Below, piece after piece: positions 1-7,338 of a DNA stretch of 8,258 nucleotides. Positions within the stretch are counted from its first letter, which is position 1. Every line of letters starts with the position of its first letter. Where the stretch lies: NCBI GenBank assembly GCA_937894165.1, contig CALCSX010000317.1:1-8258 (forward strand). Direction: 5' to 3'. A program made the translations under genes and the position numbers. A model generated the notes under the pieces. It was given only the letters and a program-made list of their open reading frames with translations. It made no database searches and was not told the DNA's origin. Origin of the DNA: an uncultured Saprospiraceae bacterium (GTDB lineage: Bacteria > Bacteroidota > Bacteroidia > Chitinophagales > Saprospiraceae).

Positions 1-380
1 GCAGCTAAATTATCTAAGACTGTAGACAAACAAAAAGCTAAAATCGCAACGATTATTAGAATTTTTCTTTTTTCAATTGTCTTAACTTTTCTTGTAATAA
101 CAGAAAAGCCTTTATGCAGATCGATTAATTCCACGATAGTCATTGCGCCTACCAAGAATAACAATATCTCTGCTATTTTACCGATATGGTGAAGAAGTGC
201 AGGGTTTAAAGCGACTATCTCATTATGTTCATCAACTAATGGTACATCACCTAGAGAAATAAATGCCCAGGTTAATGATCCCATAATCAAAGCGGGAACC
301 GTTTTATCCAGTTTTAGGGGATGTTCAAATACAATTAAAATATATCCTAAAATAAAAATAATTATTACTCCCGCTATCAT
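1..380 (-). CDS. nhaD: NhaD-type Na+/H+ antiporter, N-terminal 126 residues (3' end beyond window)
   Basis: This is an inner-membrane sodium:proton antiporter of the ArsB/NhaD ion-transporter superfamily, expected to export Na+ in exchange for protons. Only the first 126 codons are present, because the reading frame is still open at base 1. The start ATG is fixed by an in-frame TAA four codons upstream (ACT GAT AAT lie between). Visible membrane segments are residues 2-18 (IAGVIIIFILGYILIVF), about 27-43, about 66-84 and about 106-119. The family hallmarks are a loop ending in NPALLHHIGKIAEILLFLVGAMTIVE and the STVLDNLA motif at 119-126; NhaD proteins usually carry LDNLT at this point. The gene diverges from dusB. 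The family call is fairly secure from these motifs, but the ion specificity is inferred. A related citrate/arsenite-type permease is the main alternative. Confidence 0.85.
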   Translation of the reverse strand, partial: MIAGVIIIFILGYILIVFEHPLKLDKTVPALIMGSLTWAFISLGDVPLVDEHNEIVALNPALLHHIGKIAEILLFLVGAMTIVELIDLHKGFSVITRKVKTIEKRKILIIVAILAFCLSTVLDNLA

Positions 381-403
381 ATTATCAGTTTATTTACCGC
401 GCG

Positions 404-411
404 CAAATCTA
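404..411 (-). promoter_or_regulatory. Candidate Bacteroidota -7 promoter box for the nhaD-like gene
   Basis: On the minus strand this reads TAGATTTG, an exact match to the Bacteroidota -7 consensus TAnnTTTG, and it lies 23 nt upstream of the nhaD-like start codon. I find no clear -33 TTG at the usual distance, so this is a half-supported promoter. The leader would be about 15-20 nt. Confidence 0.4.
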
Positions 412-593
412 AGTATTTATTACTGTAAATTGACCGAATTTTTAATAATTGTTTTGAATTTATTACCATATTGTTAAGAAATAATATTTTATTGTTTAGT
501 AATTTTTAAATCCAATAAAAAGGTGATAATTAGAAGTCGTCTGTTATTTGTGGGATAATGGTATAGACTTTAGGAATAAAGGAATAAAACCAT

Positions 594-601
594 TAATTTT
601 G
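594..601 (+). promoter_or_regulatory. Candidate -7 promoter box for dusB-cca
   Basis: TAATTTTG is an exact TAnnTTTG match on the plus strand. A TTTAGG at 569-574 sits at roughly the right distance for a -33 element but lacks the usual TTG. The box ends on the G of the possible GTG start at 601. If the box is real, transcription begins near 608 and the GTG is not in the message, which favours the ATG at 616. Confidence 0.35.
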
Positions 602-615
602 TGAAAAATTTTAAA

Positions 616-1641
616 ATGACAAAACTTGCGGGGATAGATTTAGGAGATTTTCCACTGTTGTTGGCTCCTATGGAGGATGTTAGTGATCCGCCTTTTAGGA
701 TGTTATGTAAAGATCAAGGTTGTGACTTTATGTATACAGAATTCATCAGTGTGGAAGGATTAATACGAGATGCGGAGAAAAGTGTTCAGAAACTAGATAT
801 ATATGATCATGAAAGACCAATAGGCGTACAAATCTTCGGTGCTGAATTGGAGTCGATGAAGAGGGCGGCAGAAATTGTAGAACAGGCCGGTCCTGAAGTA
901 CTTGATATAAATTATGGATGCCCTGTCAAAAAGGTAGTTTGTAAACTTGCCGGAGCAGGGATTTTACAGGATATTGATAAGATGGTCAAGTTGACGAAAG
1001 CAGTCGTTGATGCGACTAAGCTTCCGGTTACAGTCAAGACTCGATTGGGTTGGGATGAAGACTCTATTCGTATTGTTGAGGTTGCCGAGCGCCTTCAAGA
1101 TGTTGGTATTCAAGCGATTTCTATCCATGGTAGGACAAGAAAACAAATGTACAAAGGAGAGGCTGATTGGACCAAAATAGGGGAGGTGAAGAATAATCCC
1201 AGGATGCACATTCCTGTATTTGGAAACGGTGATATAGATACAGTGGAAAAAGCGGTGATTTATAAAGAAAGATATGGTGTTGATGGTTTAATGATTGGAA
1301 GGGCTTCTATTGGATATCCGTGGATATTTCGAGAGATAAAACATTATGCCAGGACGGGAGAATATTTAAATTTGCCTACTGTAAGGGAGAGGGTGGAGGC
1401 TGCTAAAAAACATTTGATATTTTCAGTGAAATGGAAAGGAGAAGTACTGGGAGTTTTGGAAATGAGAAGACACTATAGCAATTATTTTAAAGGTATACCG
1501 AACATTAAGCATTATAGAGCACAATTGGTGAATCTGAGTGATTCTGAGGAAATACTTGAGGTTTTGGATAATATTTTAATCGAATTTGATGGTTTTTTTG
1601 CTGACAAAATTATTCATAATTCCCTAAACCTTACCGTTTAA
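616..1641 (+). CDS. dusB: tRNA-dihydrouridine synthase, DusB type
   Basis: This cytoplasmic FMN enzyme reduces specific uridines in the tRNA D-loop to dihydrouridine using NAD(P)H. From the ATG at 616 it has 341 residues, a normal length for the family. The TIM-barrel landmarks appear in order: LLLAPMEDVSDPPFR (14-28) for FMN binding, the catalytic Cys102 in NYGCPVKKV (99-107), Lys141 in VKTRLGW, His171 in ISIHGRTR, GNGD (203-206) and MIGRA (226-230) for FMN phosphate binding. I prefer ATG 616 over the in-frame GTG at 601 for two reasons: the start MTKLAGIDLGDFPLLLAP has the N-terminal length normal for this family, and a candidate -7 box overlaps the GTG. The stop lies 2 nt before the CCA-adding enzyme gene, so the two are probably one operon. 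The exact uridine modified is not deducible here. Confidence 0.95.
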   Translation: MTKLAGIDLGDFPLLLAPMEDVSDPPFRMLCKDQGCDFMYTEFISVEGLIRDAEKSVQKLDIYDHERPIGVQIFGAELESMKRAAEIVEQAGPEVLDINYGCPVKKVVCKLAGAGILQDIDKMVKLTKAVVDATKLPVTVKTRLGWDEDSIRIVEVAERLQDVGIQAISIHGRTRKQMYKGEADWTKIGEVKNNPRMHIPVFGNGDIDTVEKAVIYKERYGVDGLMIGRASIGYPWIFREIKHYARTGEYLNLPTVRERVEAAKKHLIFSVKWKGEVLGVLEMRRHYSNYFKGIPNIKHYRAQLVNLSDSEEILEVLDNILIEFDGFFADKIIHNSLNLTV

Positions 1642-1643
1642 TA

Positions 1644-3089
1644 ATGATCATTAAAATTTCCAATTCTGAAGAGCTTAGGATTCTCGATAAGGTCTATAAA
1701 GCTGCTTGTGAACTTTCTTTCAATGCTTTTCCTGTAGGGGGATATGTACGTGATAATTTATTAGGTAAAGAGGTAAAAGATATTGATATCGTAACTGATG
1801 GTGACGGAATTCTTCTGGCACAAAAGGTAGCGGAAATTTCCGGACAGAAAGGAAATGTGAGCATTTTTTCTCGATTCGGAACCGCTATGATTAGAATGGG
1901 TGATTATGAAATTGAGTTTGTCGGCGCAAGGAAGGAATCTTATTCCAGCAATAGTCGTAAACCGGAAATCTCAAAAGGTACATTAGCTGATGATCAATTG
2001 AGGAGGGATTTTACGATCAATGCGATGGCTTTTGATTTAACTCCTGAGAATTTTGGGAAGGTGATTGATCCTTTTAACGGTATTTCAGACCTCCAAAAAA
2101 AAATTATCAAAACACCGATGGATCCCGAAAGAACTTTTTCTGATGATCCACTAAGGATGTTAAGAGCAGTTCGTTTTGCTACTCAATTAAAATTTGAAAT
2201 TGATCAAAATACTTTTGATGGGATAAAAATGCAAGCACACAGGCTGGACATTATTTCTCAGGAGAGGATCTCTTCTGAATTGGATAAGATCATTTTGTCT
2301 CAGCAACCGTCACTCGGATTTATATTATTGGATACATTGGGCTTGCTGCACCTGATATTACCTGAGTTAACGGCTTTAAAAGGGGTTGAAATTTGCAATG
2401 GAATCGGCCACAAAGATAATTTCTATCATACATTAGAAGTGTTAGACAATATTAGTGCGAATACGGATAATTTGTATTTGCGCTGGGCAGCCATTCTGCA
2501 CGATATTGCAAAGCCTCCAACCAAAAAATTTGACGAGAAGGCCGGGTGGACTTTTCATGGTCATGAAGTGTTAGGAGCTAAGATGGTGTATACTATTTTT
2601 AAAAGATTGAAAATGCCCTTGGATTCGAAGATGAAATATGTCCAAAAACTAGTAAGATTACATCTTCGACCTATCAGTCTTACAAAGAATGAGATTACAG
2701 AGTCTGCAGTGAGAAGGTTACTGTATGATGGCGGAGAGGATATTGACGATTTAATGATTTTGGCGGAGGCAGATATTACTTCGAAAAATGAAAATAAGGT
2801 AAATCGTTATCTTACTAATTATCAGAGAGTAAGGAAATTATTGCAGGAGGTTGAAGATAAAGACAAGTTGAGAATTTGGCAACCACCTGTTGATGGAGAG
2901 ATGATCATGAAAATATTTAATTTGTCCCCAGGCAAAGAGGTGGGAATACTAAAAAATGCCATCAGGGAGGCGATTCTCGATGGGGAATTGAAGAATGACA
3001 AATCAGCAGCACTTAATTTTTTAATTGATCAAGGAAAGAAAATGTCATTGTCTATCGATAGTGATGTTATTGAAAGTTTAAGGGACTGA
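1644..3089 (+). CDS. cca: CCA tRNA nucleotidyltransferase with HD domain
   Basis: This class II nucleotidyltransferase adds or repairs the 3'-terminal CCA of tRNAs using CTP and ATP. It has 481 residues. The nucleotidyltransferase head carries GGYVRD (32-37), the metal-binding Asp46 and Asp48 in KDIDIV, and RRDFTINAMAFD (120-131). PERTFSDDPLRMLRAVRFA (161-179) marks the RNA-binding neck. An HD phosphohydrolase domain follows, with His262, His286-Asp287 (ILHDIAK), and His305 and His307 (FHGHE). The start ATG lies 2 nt after the dusB stop and no Shine-Dalgarno is visible, so translation probably depends on the upstream gene. Poly(A) polymerase has a similar head domain. The HD domain and the pairing with dusB favour a CCA enzyme, but substrate choice is inferred from the family. 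Confidence 0.93.
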   Translation: MIIKISNSEELRILDKVYKAACELSFNAFPVGGYVRDNLLGKEVKDIDIVTDGDGILLAQKVAEISGQKGNVSIFSRFGTAMIRMGDYEIEFVGARKESYSSNSRKPEISKGTLADDQLRRDFTINAMAFDLTPENFGKVIDPFNGISDLQKKIIKTPMDPERTFSDDPLRMLRAVRFATQLKFEIDQNTFDGIKMQAHRLDIISQERISSELDKIILSQQPSLGFILLDTLGLLHLILPELTALKGVEICNGIGHKDNFYHTLEVLDNISANTDNLYLRWAAILHDIAKPPTKKFDEKAGWTFHGHEVLGAKMVYTIFKRLKMPLDSKMKYVQKLVRLHLRPISLTKNEITESAVRRLLYDGGEDIDDLMILAEADITSKNENKVNRYLTNYQRVRKLLQEVEDKDKLRIWQPPVDGEMIMKIFNLSPGKEVGILKNAIREAILDGELKNDKSAALNFLIDQGKKMSLSIDSDVIESLRD

Positions 3090-3090
3090 T

Positions 3091-4140
3091 TTATTCTTCT
3101 GCGCTAAAGAGATAGGCATAGGGTTCCGTGTCCGGATTTAACTTAAATATTTGAGCAACTATTGCAAGGGTTGGAACTATTAGCACCATACCTATTGGTC
3201 CCCAAATACTAAAGCCAATCAATAAGCCTAAAATAGTTACTAAAGGATTCAAATCAACATTTCTACCTACTAAATTAGGCGTAAAAATATGTGTTTCAGC
3301 TGTTTGTATGACAGTAAATGCTGCTAAAATTGCTAATGGATAAACCAACCCCTCCATAGTAAAAATTGCATATAAAATAGGTAGGGTAGCAGCAATGAAT
3401 GGACCCACGAAAGGAATTATATTTAGCATAGCTGCAACACAGCCGAAAAATATTGCATGTTCGATCCCAATAATTAATAAGGCAGTAGTATTGAGGACAG
3501 CTAAAATTACAATTACTTTCAACATTCCTAATATATAGGACTTTATAATTTGACGTAGATTTACAATCTTATCCAAAAGTTCATCCTTATTGTGAGATCT
3601 GAATAATTTTAATATGAATTTCGTCATTTTTTTTCTATATAAAAGGAGAAAGAAAATAAATATAGGAAGTAAAATTATTCCGGCAAGTGAATCCACCGTT
3701 CCTAATAAAAATGTGGTTATACTTCCATTATTATCAGAAATCATACCCATGATCATGTCCTTATCCAATCCTCGATCCAATTGCGTTTCAAATCCCGTTT
3801 TTTCTACAATAATTGAATCTATTTCTAACATATAATTATTTATACTTTCCTCTATATTATCAAGATCATTTCCAAATTTGGTCAATTGCGTAATTATAAA
3901 AAATAAAATTAATCCAATAAATGTTAATGAAATTATCAAGGCAATCAAGGAACTCATTATTCTGGGAACTCTGTAGTTTTCCATCCAATTGCAAAGAGGT
4001 GTTAATAGCATAGCAATATACGCACTTAATACAAGTGGAAGCAATATACTCCTACCCATAATAAGTGCAAATATGATTAGACCTATGAGTAAAAGAACAT
4101 AAACAGCCTTTATGTAATTGGGGAAGATACTTCGTTCCAT
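3091..4140 (-). CDS. AI-2E family transporter, copy A (PerM/TqsA-like membrane protein)
   Basis: This is a polytopic inner-membrane protein of the AI-2E transporter family (PF01594). Members have been linked to autoinducer-2 export and, in some bacteria, to Na+/H+ antiport, so the substrate is not predictable. It has 349 residues. Hydrophobic segments lie at about 11-27, 29-48, 62-85, 150-168, 203-225, 228-258, 262-280 and 300-329. A hydrophilic stretch at 88-145 lies between the third and fourth. Family motifs are IIPFVGPF (241-248), TPNLVGRNVDLNPLV (287-301) and SIWGPIGMVLIVP (311-323). It lies downstream of a 62-63% identical paralog at 4338-5387 and ends one base from the cca stop on the other strand. 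The 197-bp gap to its paralog contains two inverted repeats, so separate regulation is possible. The family call is firm; the function is open. Confidence 0.92.
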   Translation of the reverse strand: MERSIFPNYIKAVYVLLLIGLIIFALIMGRSILLPLVLSAYIAMLLTPLCNWMENYRVPRIMSSLIALIISLTFIGLILFFIITQLTKFGNDLDNIEESINNYMLEIDSIIVEKTGFETQLDRGLDKDMIMGMISDNNGSITTFLLGTVDSLAGIILLPIFIFFLLLYRKKMTKFILKLFRSHNKDELLDKIVNLRQIIKSYILGMLKVIVILAVLNTTALLIIGIEHAIFFGCVAAMLNIIPFVGPFIAATLPILYAIFTMEGLVYPLAILAAFTVIQTAETHIFTPNLVGRNVDLNPLVTILGLLIGFSIWGPIGMVLIVPTLAIVAQIFKLNPDTEPYAYLFSAEE

Positions 4141-4142
4141 AT

Positions 4143-4185
4143 GATAAGATGCTTCAATTGAATTTTATTGAAACAATATCTTATC
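4143..4185 (-). repeat. Nested inverted repeat in the leader of AI-2E copy A
   Basis: The outer arms are GATAAGAT (4143-4150) and ATCTTATC (4178-4185), which are exact complements. Inner arms TTCAAT (4153-4158) and ATTGAA (4167-4172) are also exact complements, with an 8-nt loop. In the minus-strand RNA the 3' outer arm ends 2 nt before the start codon, so the structure could affect ribosome access. Overlapping it, the word TTGAAACAAT occurs twice, at 4168-4177 and 4194-4203. Confidence 0.6.
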
Positions 4186-4275
4186 TATCTTAGTTGAAAC
4201 AATTATGGACAATTGACTTTACTTGGGAAAATGTATAAATCTATAAAAATTTGAATACCAAGCAAAATACATATA

Positions 4276-4307
4276 TTGCTTTCATTATATCTATAAAATG
4301 AAAGCAA
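4276..4307 (-). terminator. Hairpin downstream of AI-2E copy B, possible terminator
   Basis: TTGCTTTCAT (4276-4285) and ATGAAAGCAA (4298-4307) form a perfect 10-bp stem around a 12-nt loop, beginning 30 nt past the copy B stop. In the minus-strand RNA the stem is followed by AUAUAUGUAUUUUG, not a clean U-run. It may be a weak terminator, an mRNA 3'-end stabiliser or an operator. It lies between the two paralogs and could reduce read-through into copy A. Confidence 0.45.
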
Positions 4308-4337
4308 AGTAATTATAATAATCGTTTTGTGACTTCA

Positions 4338-5387
4338 TTAATTTTCATCGCCAAAAAGGTAGGCATATGGTCGCGTATCTTCATTAAATTTAAATATTTT
4401 TGATAAAATAGCTAATGTCGGTATGATTAAAATCATGCCTATAGGTCCCCAAATACTAGCACCCACAAGAAGTCCAATTATAGTGACTAGGGGGTTGAGG
4501 TTTACATTTTGCCCTACAATTTTTGGAGTTATAACATTACCTTCTAATGTTTGAATTACGGCGAAACTGGCTATAATCGCAATAGGATAAACCAAACCAT
4601 CCATTGTTAGGAATGCATATACTACCGGCAATAATGCTGCCAGAAAGGGTCCGATATAAGGGATGATACATAGAAAAGCGGCTAAGCAACCGAAGAAAAT
4701 GGCATGATCGACTCCAATTATTAACAAGGCAGTAGTGTTAAGCACTGCCAAAATAACCATAACCTTAAATAATCCACTAATATAAGACTGGACTACACTG
4801 CGAAGCGAAATCACCTTTTCTCTTATTTCCTTTTCGGGATGTTTATCATAGAGTTTTAGAATAAATGTGGTTATCCTATCGCGATATAATAGCATAAAAA
4901 ATATGAAAACCGGTAAAAGAATTACAGTCGTCAATGAGCCTGCTGTACCTAACAAGAAATTTGATATACTTTCACTATTTCCTTGTATCGTTTCTAAAAT
5001 CATTTCTTTATCAATACCCCTGTCAAGCCCTGTTTCAAAACCGGTTGTTTCAGTAACTAAGGAATCCAATTGCATTGTATAGTTATTGAATTTATCACCG
5101 ATATCATCAAAGTCTTCTCCAAAACTGCTCAGCTGTGCGACAATAAAAAATATTAAACCTCCAATAAATACAATTGAGGTAAGTAATGCAATGAGAGAGC
5201 TAAGAACTTTAGGTATTTTTATCGATTCCATTTTATTGCAAAAAGGAGTCAACAACATGGCTATAAATGCACTTAAAACTATAGGTTGTAGTATACTTCG
5301 TCCTAAAATCAATGCTAAAATGACTAATGCGATTAATAAAAGCACATATACGGCCTTAATATAATTGGGAATAATATTATCTCTCAT
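4338..5387 (-). CDS. AI-2E family transporter, copy B (PerM/TqsA-like membrane protein)
   Basis: This is the second AI-2E family (PF01594) inner-membrane protein, also 349 residues. It aligns end to end with copy A without a gap, at about 219 identical positions by hand count (63%). It shares the membrane layout and the motifs IIPYIGPF (241-248), TPKIVGQNVNLNPLV (287-301) and SIWGPIGMILIIP (311-323). Divergence is greatest in the hydrophilic stretch 88-145 (about half identical), yet TGFETGLDRGIDKEMI (115-130) there is well conserved. The start codon is ATG in TAATCTATGAGAG, a 13-mer that recurs inverted at 5528-5540. It lies downstream of groEL but behind a strong terminator, so it should have its own promoter within 5388-5572. 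I could not identify that promoter. Transport substrate is unknown. Confidence 0.92.
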   Translation of the reverse strand: MRDNIIPNYIKAVYVLLLIALVILALILGRSILQPIVLSAFIAMLLTPFCNKMESIKIPKVLSSLIALLTSIVFIGGLIFFIVAQLSSFGEDFDDIGDKFNNYTMQLDSLVTETTGFETGLDRGIDKEMILETIQGNSESISNFLLGTAGSLTTVILLPVFIFFMLLYRDRITTFILKLYDKHPEKEIREKVISLRSVVQSYISGLFKVMVILAVLNTTALLIIGVDHAIFFGCLAAFLCIIPYIGPFLAALLPVVYAFLTMDGLVYPIAIIASFAVIQTLEGNVITPKIVGQNVNLNPLVTIIGLLVGASIWGPIGMILIIPTLAILSKIFKFNEDTRPYAYLFGDEN

Positions 5388-5540
5388 AGATTATTTTATT
5401 TAGCTTAAGTATGCATTTACCTATAAAAGAGTAATTTAGTACTATTCGTTCACTTTGTATCGAAAATGGATTAGTATTATTTTCGATAATTATATGTTTA
5501 TTTAACTTCAAAGAAAGATTGTTATTATAATCTATGAGAG
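5381..5540. repeat. 13-bp inverted repeat, one arm covering the copy B start codon
   Basis: CTCTCATAGATTA at 5381-5393 and TAATCTATGAGAG at 5528-5540 are exact reverse complements separated by 134 nt. The left arm includes the start codon of copy B (complement of 5385-5387). A minus-strand transcript starting upstream of 5540 could fold the two arms together over the AUG. Pairing over this distance is hypothetical. Confidence 0.55.
5458..5488. promoter_or_regulatory. Perfect 10-bp palindrome, candidate operator upstream of AI-2E copy B
   Basis: TATCGAAAAT (5458-5467) and ATTTTCGATA (5479-5488) are exact complements with an 11-nt spacer. Arm centres are 21 bp apart, about two helical turns, as expected for a dimeric DNA-binding protein. 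The site begins about 70 bp upstream of the copy B start codon. It could alternatively act as an RNA hairpin. No regulator is encoded nearby. Confidence 0.5.
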
Positions 5541-5572
5541 GGCAGATTTAAAAAAATGATAAAGAGTTTTTT

Positions 5573-5610
5573 AAAAAGAAAAAGCAGTGCCAAATAATTG
5601 ACACTGCTTT
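5573..5610 (-). terminator. Rho-independent terminator of groES-groEL
   Basis: In the minus-strand RNA, AAAGCAGUG (5610-5602) pairs with CACUGCUUU (5589-5581). The stem extends inward, after one mismatch, by a 3-bp CAA/TTG pairing around a 4-nt loop. The stem runs directly into CUUUUUCUUUUU. It begins 32 nt past the groEL stop and should isolate the chaperonin operon from the AI-2E genes. Confidence 0.85.
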
Positions 5611-5641
5611 AAAAAAGTTTTTTACAACTTGTGGATTGTCT

Positions 5642-7285
5642 TTACATCATTCCACCCATTCCTCCGCCCATACCGCCCATAGCGGCAGCAGAAGCATTAT
5701 CATTTTCTTCCTTTTTATCATTGATCACACATTCCGTTGTCAAGATCATTCCGGCAATAGAAGCAGCATTTTCCAATGCGATTCTAGTCACTTTCGTAGG
5801 ATCGATTACTCCGGCTTGTTTCAAATCTTCAAATTGGTCAGTTCTGGCATTATAACCATAACTTCCCTTGCCTTTCATAACATCCATAAAGATCACAGAT
5901 CCTTCCATTCCAGCATTAGCTGCGATGGTCTTTAAAGGTGATTCAAGAGCCTTTCTCACGATGTTGATACCAATTGTTTCATCTTCGTTAGCACCTTTCA
6001 AATCAGTTAGAGCAGAAATAGCTCTTACTAATGCAACACCTCCACCGGCAACAATACCTTCCTCTACAGCAGCTCTGGTCGCATGTAATGCATCATCAAC
6101 TCTGTCTTTTTTCTCTTTCATCTCTACCTCAGAAGCAGCACCGATATAAAGTACAGCGACTCCACCCGCAAGTTTTGCTAATCTCTCTTGAAGTTTCTCC
6201 TTGTCATAATCAGATGTAGTATTTTCAGATTGTTGTCTGATAGAAGCTACTCTCGCTTTGATGGCTTCAGAATCCCCGGCACCGTTTATTATAGTGGTGT
6301 TATCTTTATCGACTGTAATTTTTTCAGCTTGACCCAAATGGCTCAACTCAACATTGTCCAACTTGAATCCTTGCTCTTCTGAGATTACAGTTCCTCCCGT
6401 TAGGATAGCTATATCTTCCAACATAGCTTTTCTTCTATCTCCAAATCCCGGTGCTTTAACACCCACAATTTTCAAGTTTCCTCTCAATCTATTCACAACC
6501 AAAACTCCTAATGCCTGGCTTTCAATGTCCTCAGCAATAATTAAAAGTGGTCTTCCTGATTGTACAGTTTTTTCAAGAATCGGGAGAATATCCTGCATGC
6601 TTGAAATCTTCTTGTCGTGAATTAGAATATATGGATTCTCATATTCAGCGATCATTTTATCGGAATCAGTGATAAAATACGGAGATAAGAAACCTCTATC
6701 AAACTGCATACCTTCTACGACATCCACATACGTATCAGTTCCTTTAGCCTCTTCAACAGTAATTACACCATCCTTCTTAACTTTTTTCATTGCTGTAGCG
6801 ATCAATTCACCTATTTCATCGTCATTGTTTGCAGAAATAGAACCCACCTGTCTTATTTTATCATAATCGTCACCGATTACTTCTGATTGTCCTTTAAGGT
6901 GCGTGATAACAGCTTTTGTTGCCTTATCGATTCCTCTTTTTAAATCCATTGGATTAGCACCCGCAGTTACATTTTTCATACCTGCCGTAACCATAGCCTG
7001 AGCCAATACTGTCGCTGTAGTAGTTCCGTCACCTGCATTATCAGCAGTTCGTGAAGCAACTTCCTTTACCATCTGAGCACCCATGTTCTCTACCGGGTCA
7101 TTTAATTCAATTTCCTTAGCTACAGTGACTCCGTCTTTAGTAATTATGGGAGCTCCGAAACTTTTCTGAATAATAACATTTCTTCCTTTTGGACCTAAAG
7201 TTACTTTAACAGCATTTGCCAGCTGATCAATACCTGATTTTAATTTATTTCTAGCACTTGTATCAAAACTAATTTCCTTAGCCAT
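5642..7285 (-). CDS. groEL: Chaperonin GroEL (Hsp60), large subunit
   Basis: This cytoplasmic ATP-driven chaperonin forms 14-subunit double rings and folds client proteins in a chamber capped by GroES. It has 547 residues, standard for the family, and appears intact. Landmarks are the nucleotide-binding GPKGRNV (31-37) and DGVTVAKEIEL (51-61), GDGTTTATVLA (85-95), the apical-domain segment around 190-375, the ATPase Asp398 in RVDDALHATRAAVEEGIVAGGG with the chaperonin signature at 405-416, and the flexible Gly/Met-rich tail MGGMGGGMGGMM (536-547). It lies 53 nt behind groES with no terminator between, so the two form one operon. A strong terminator follows. This is a single, typical class I chaperonin with no sign of specialisation. 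Confidence 0.99.
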   Translation of the reverse strand: MAKEISFDTSARNKLKSGIDQLANAVKVTLGPKGRNVIIQKSFGAPIITKDGVTVAKEIELNDPVENMGAQMVKEVASRTADNAGDGTTTATVLAQAMVTAGMKNVTAGANPMDLKRGIDKATKAVITHLKGQSEVIGDDYDKIRQVGSISANNDDEIGELIATAMKKVKKDGVITVEEAKGTDTYVDVVEGMQFDRGFLSPYFITDSDKMIAEYENPYILIHDKKISSMQDILPILEKTVQSGRPLLIIAEDIESQALGVLVVNRLRGNLKIVGVKAPGFGDRRKAMLEDIAILTGGTVISEEQGFKLDNVELSHLGQAEKITVDKDNTTIINGAGDSEAIKARVASIRQQSENTTSDYDKEKLQERLAKLAGGVAVLYIGAASEVEMKEKKDRVDDALHATRAAVEEGIVAGGGVALVRAISALTDLKGANEDETIGINIVRKALESPLKTIAANAGMEGSVIFMDVMKGKGSYGYNARTDQFEDLKQAGVIDPTKVTRIALENAASIAGMILTTECVINDKKEENDNASAAAMGGMGGGMGGMM

Positions 7286-7338
7286 AATATTTTAAGTTTT
7301 AAATTTTTTGTGTGATAAATTCGAATAATCTACAATCA

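Noticed and set aside
964..1209. 81-codon minus-strand frame inside dusB
   Set aside because: It is a shadow of dusB with no family features, no promoter and no neighbour.
3614..3835. Plus-strand frame opposite AI-2E copy A, with similar frames at 4867-5082 and 5086-5364 opposite copy B
   Set aside because: The coding signal is clearly on the minus strand; the antisense frames between the two copies are not conserved as proteins.
4304..4311. TACTTTGC on the minus strand, identical to the box upstream of secG, as a promoter for AI-2E copy A
   Set aside because: No -33 TTG lies at the correct distance and the box overlaps the hairpin at 4276-4307, so it is not supported as a promoter.
3091..5387. 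The AI-2E pair as a quorum-sensing locus
   Set aside because: No luxS, receptor kinase or regulator is nearby, and family membership alone does not establish AI-2 transport.
5534..5551. Mini-ORF ATG-AGA-GGG-CAG-ATT-TAA created by the inverted 13-mer
   Set aside because: It has five codons, lies on the opposite strand to copy B, and is a by-product of the repeat rather than a leader peptide.
5631..6866. Several plus-strand reading frames of 62-99 codons opposite groEL
   Set aside because: They lie antisense to an intact, highly conserved chaperonin gene, have no recognisable domains and are explained by its codon bias.
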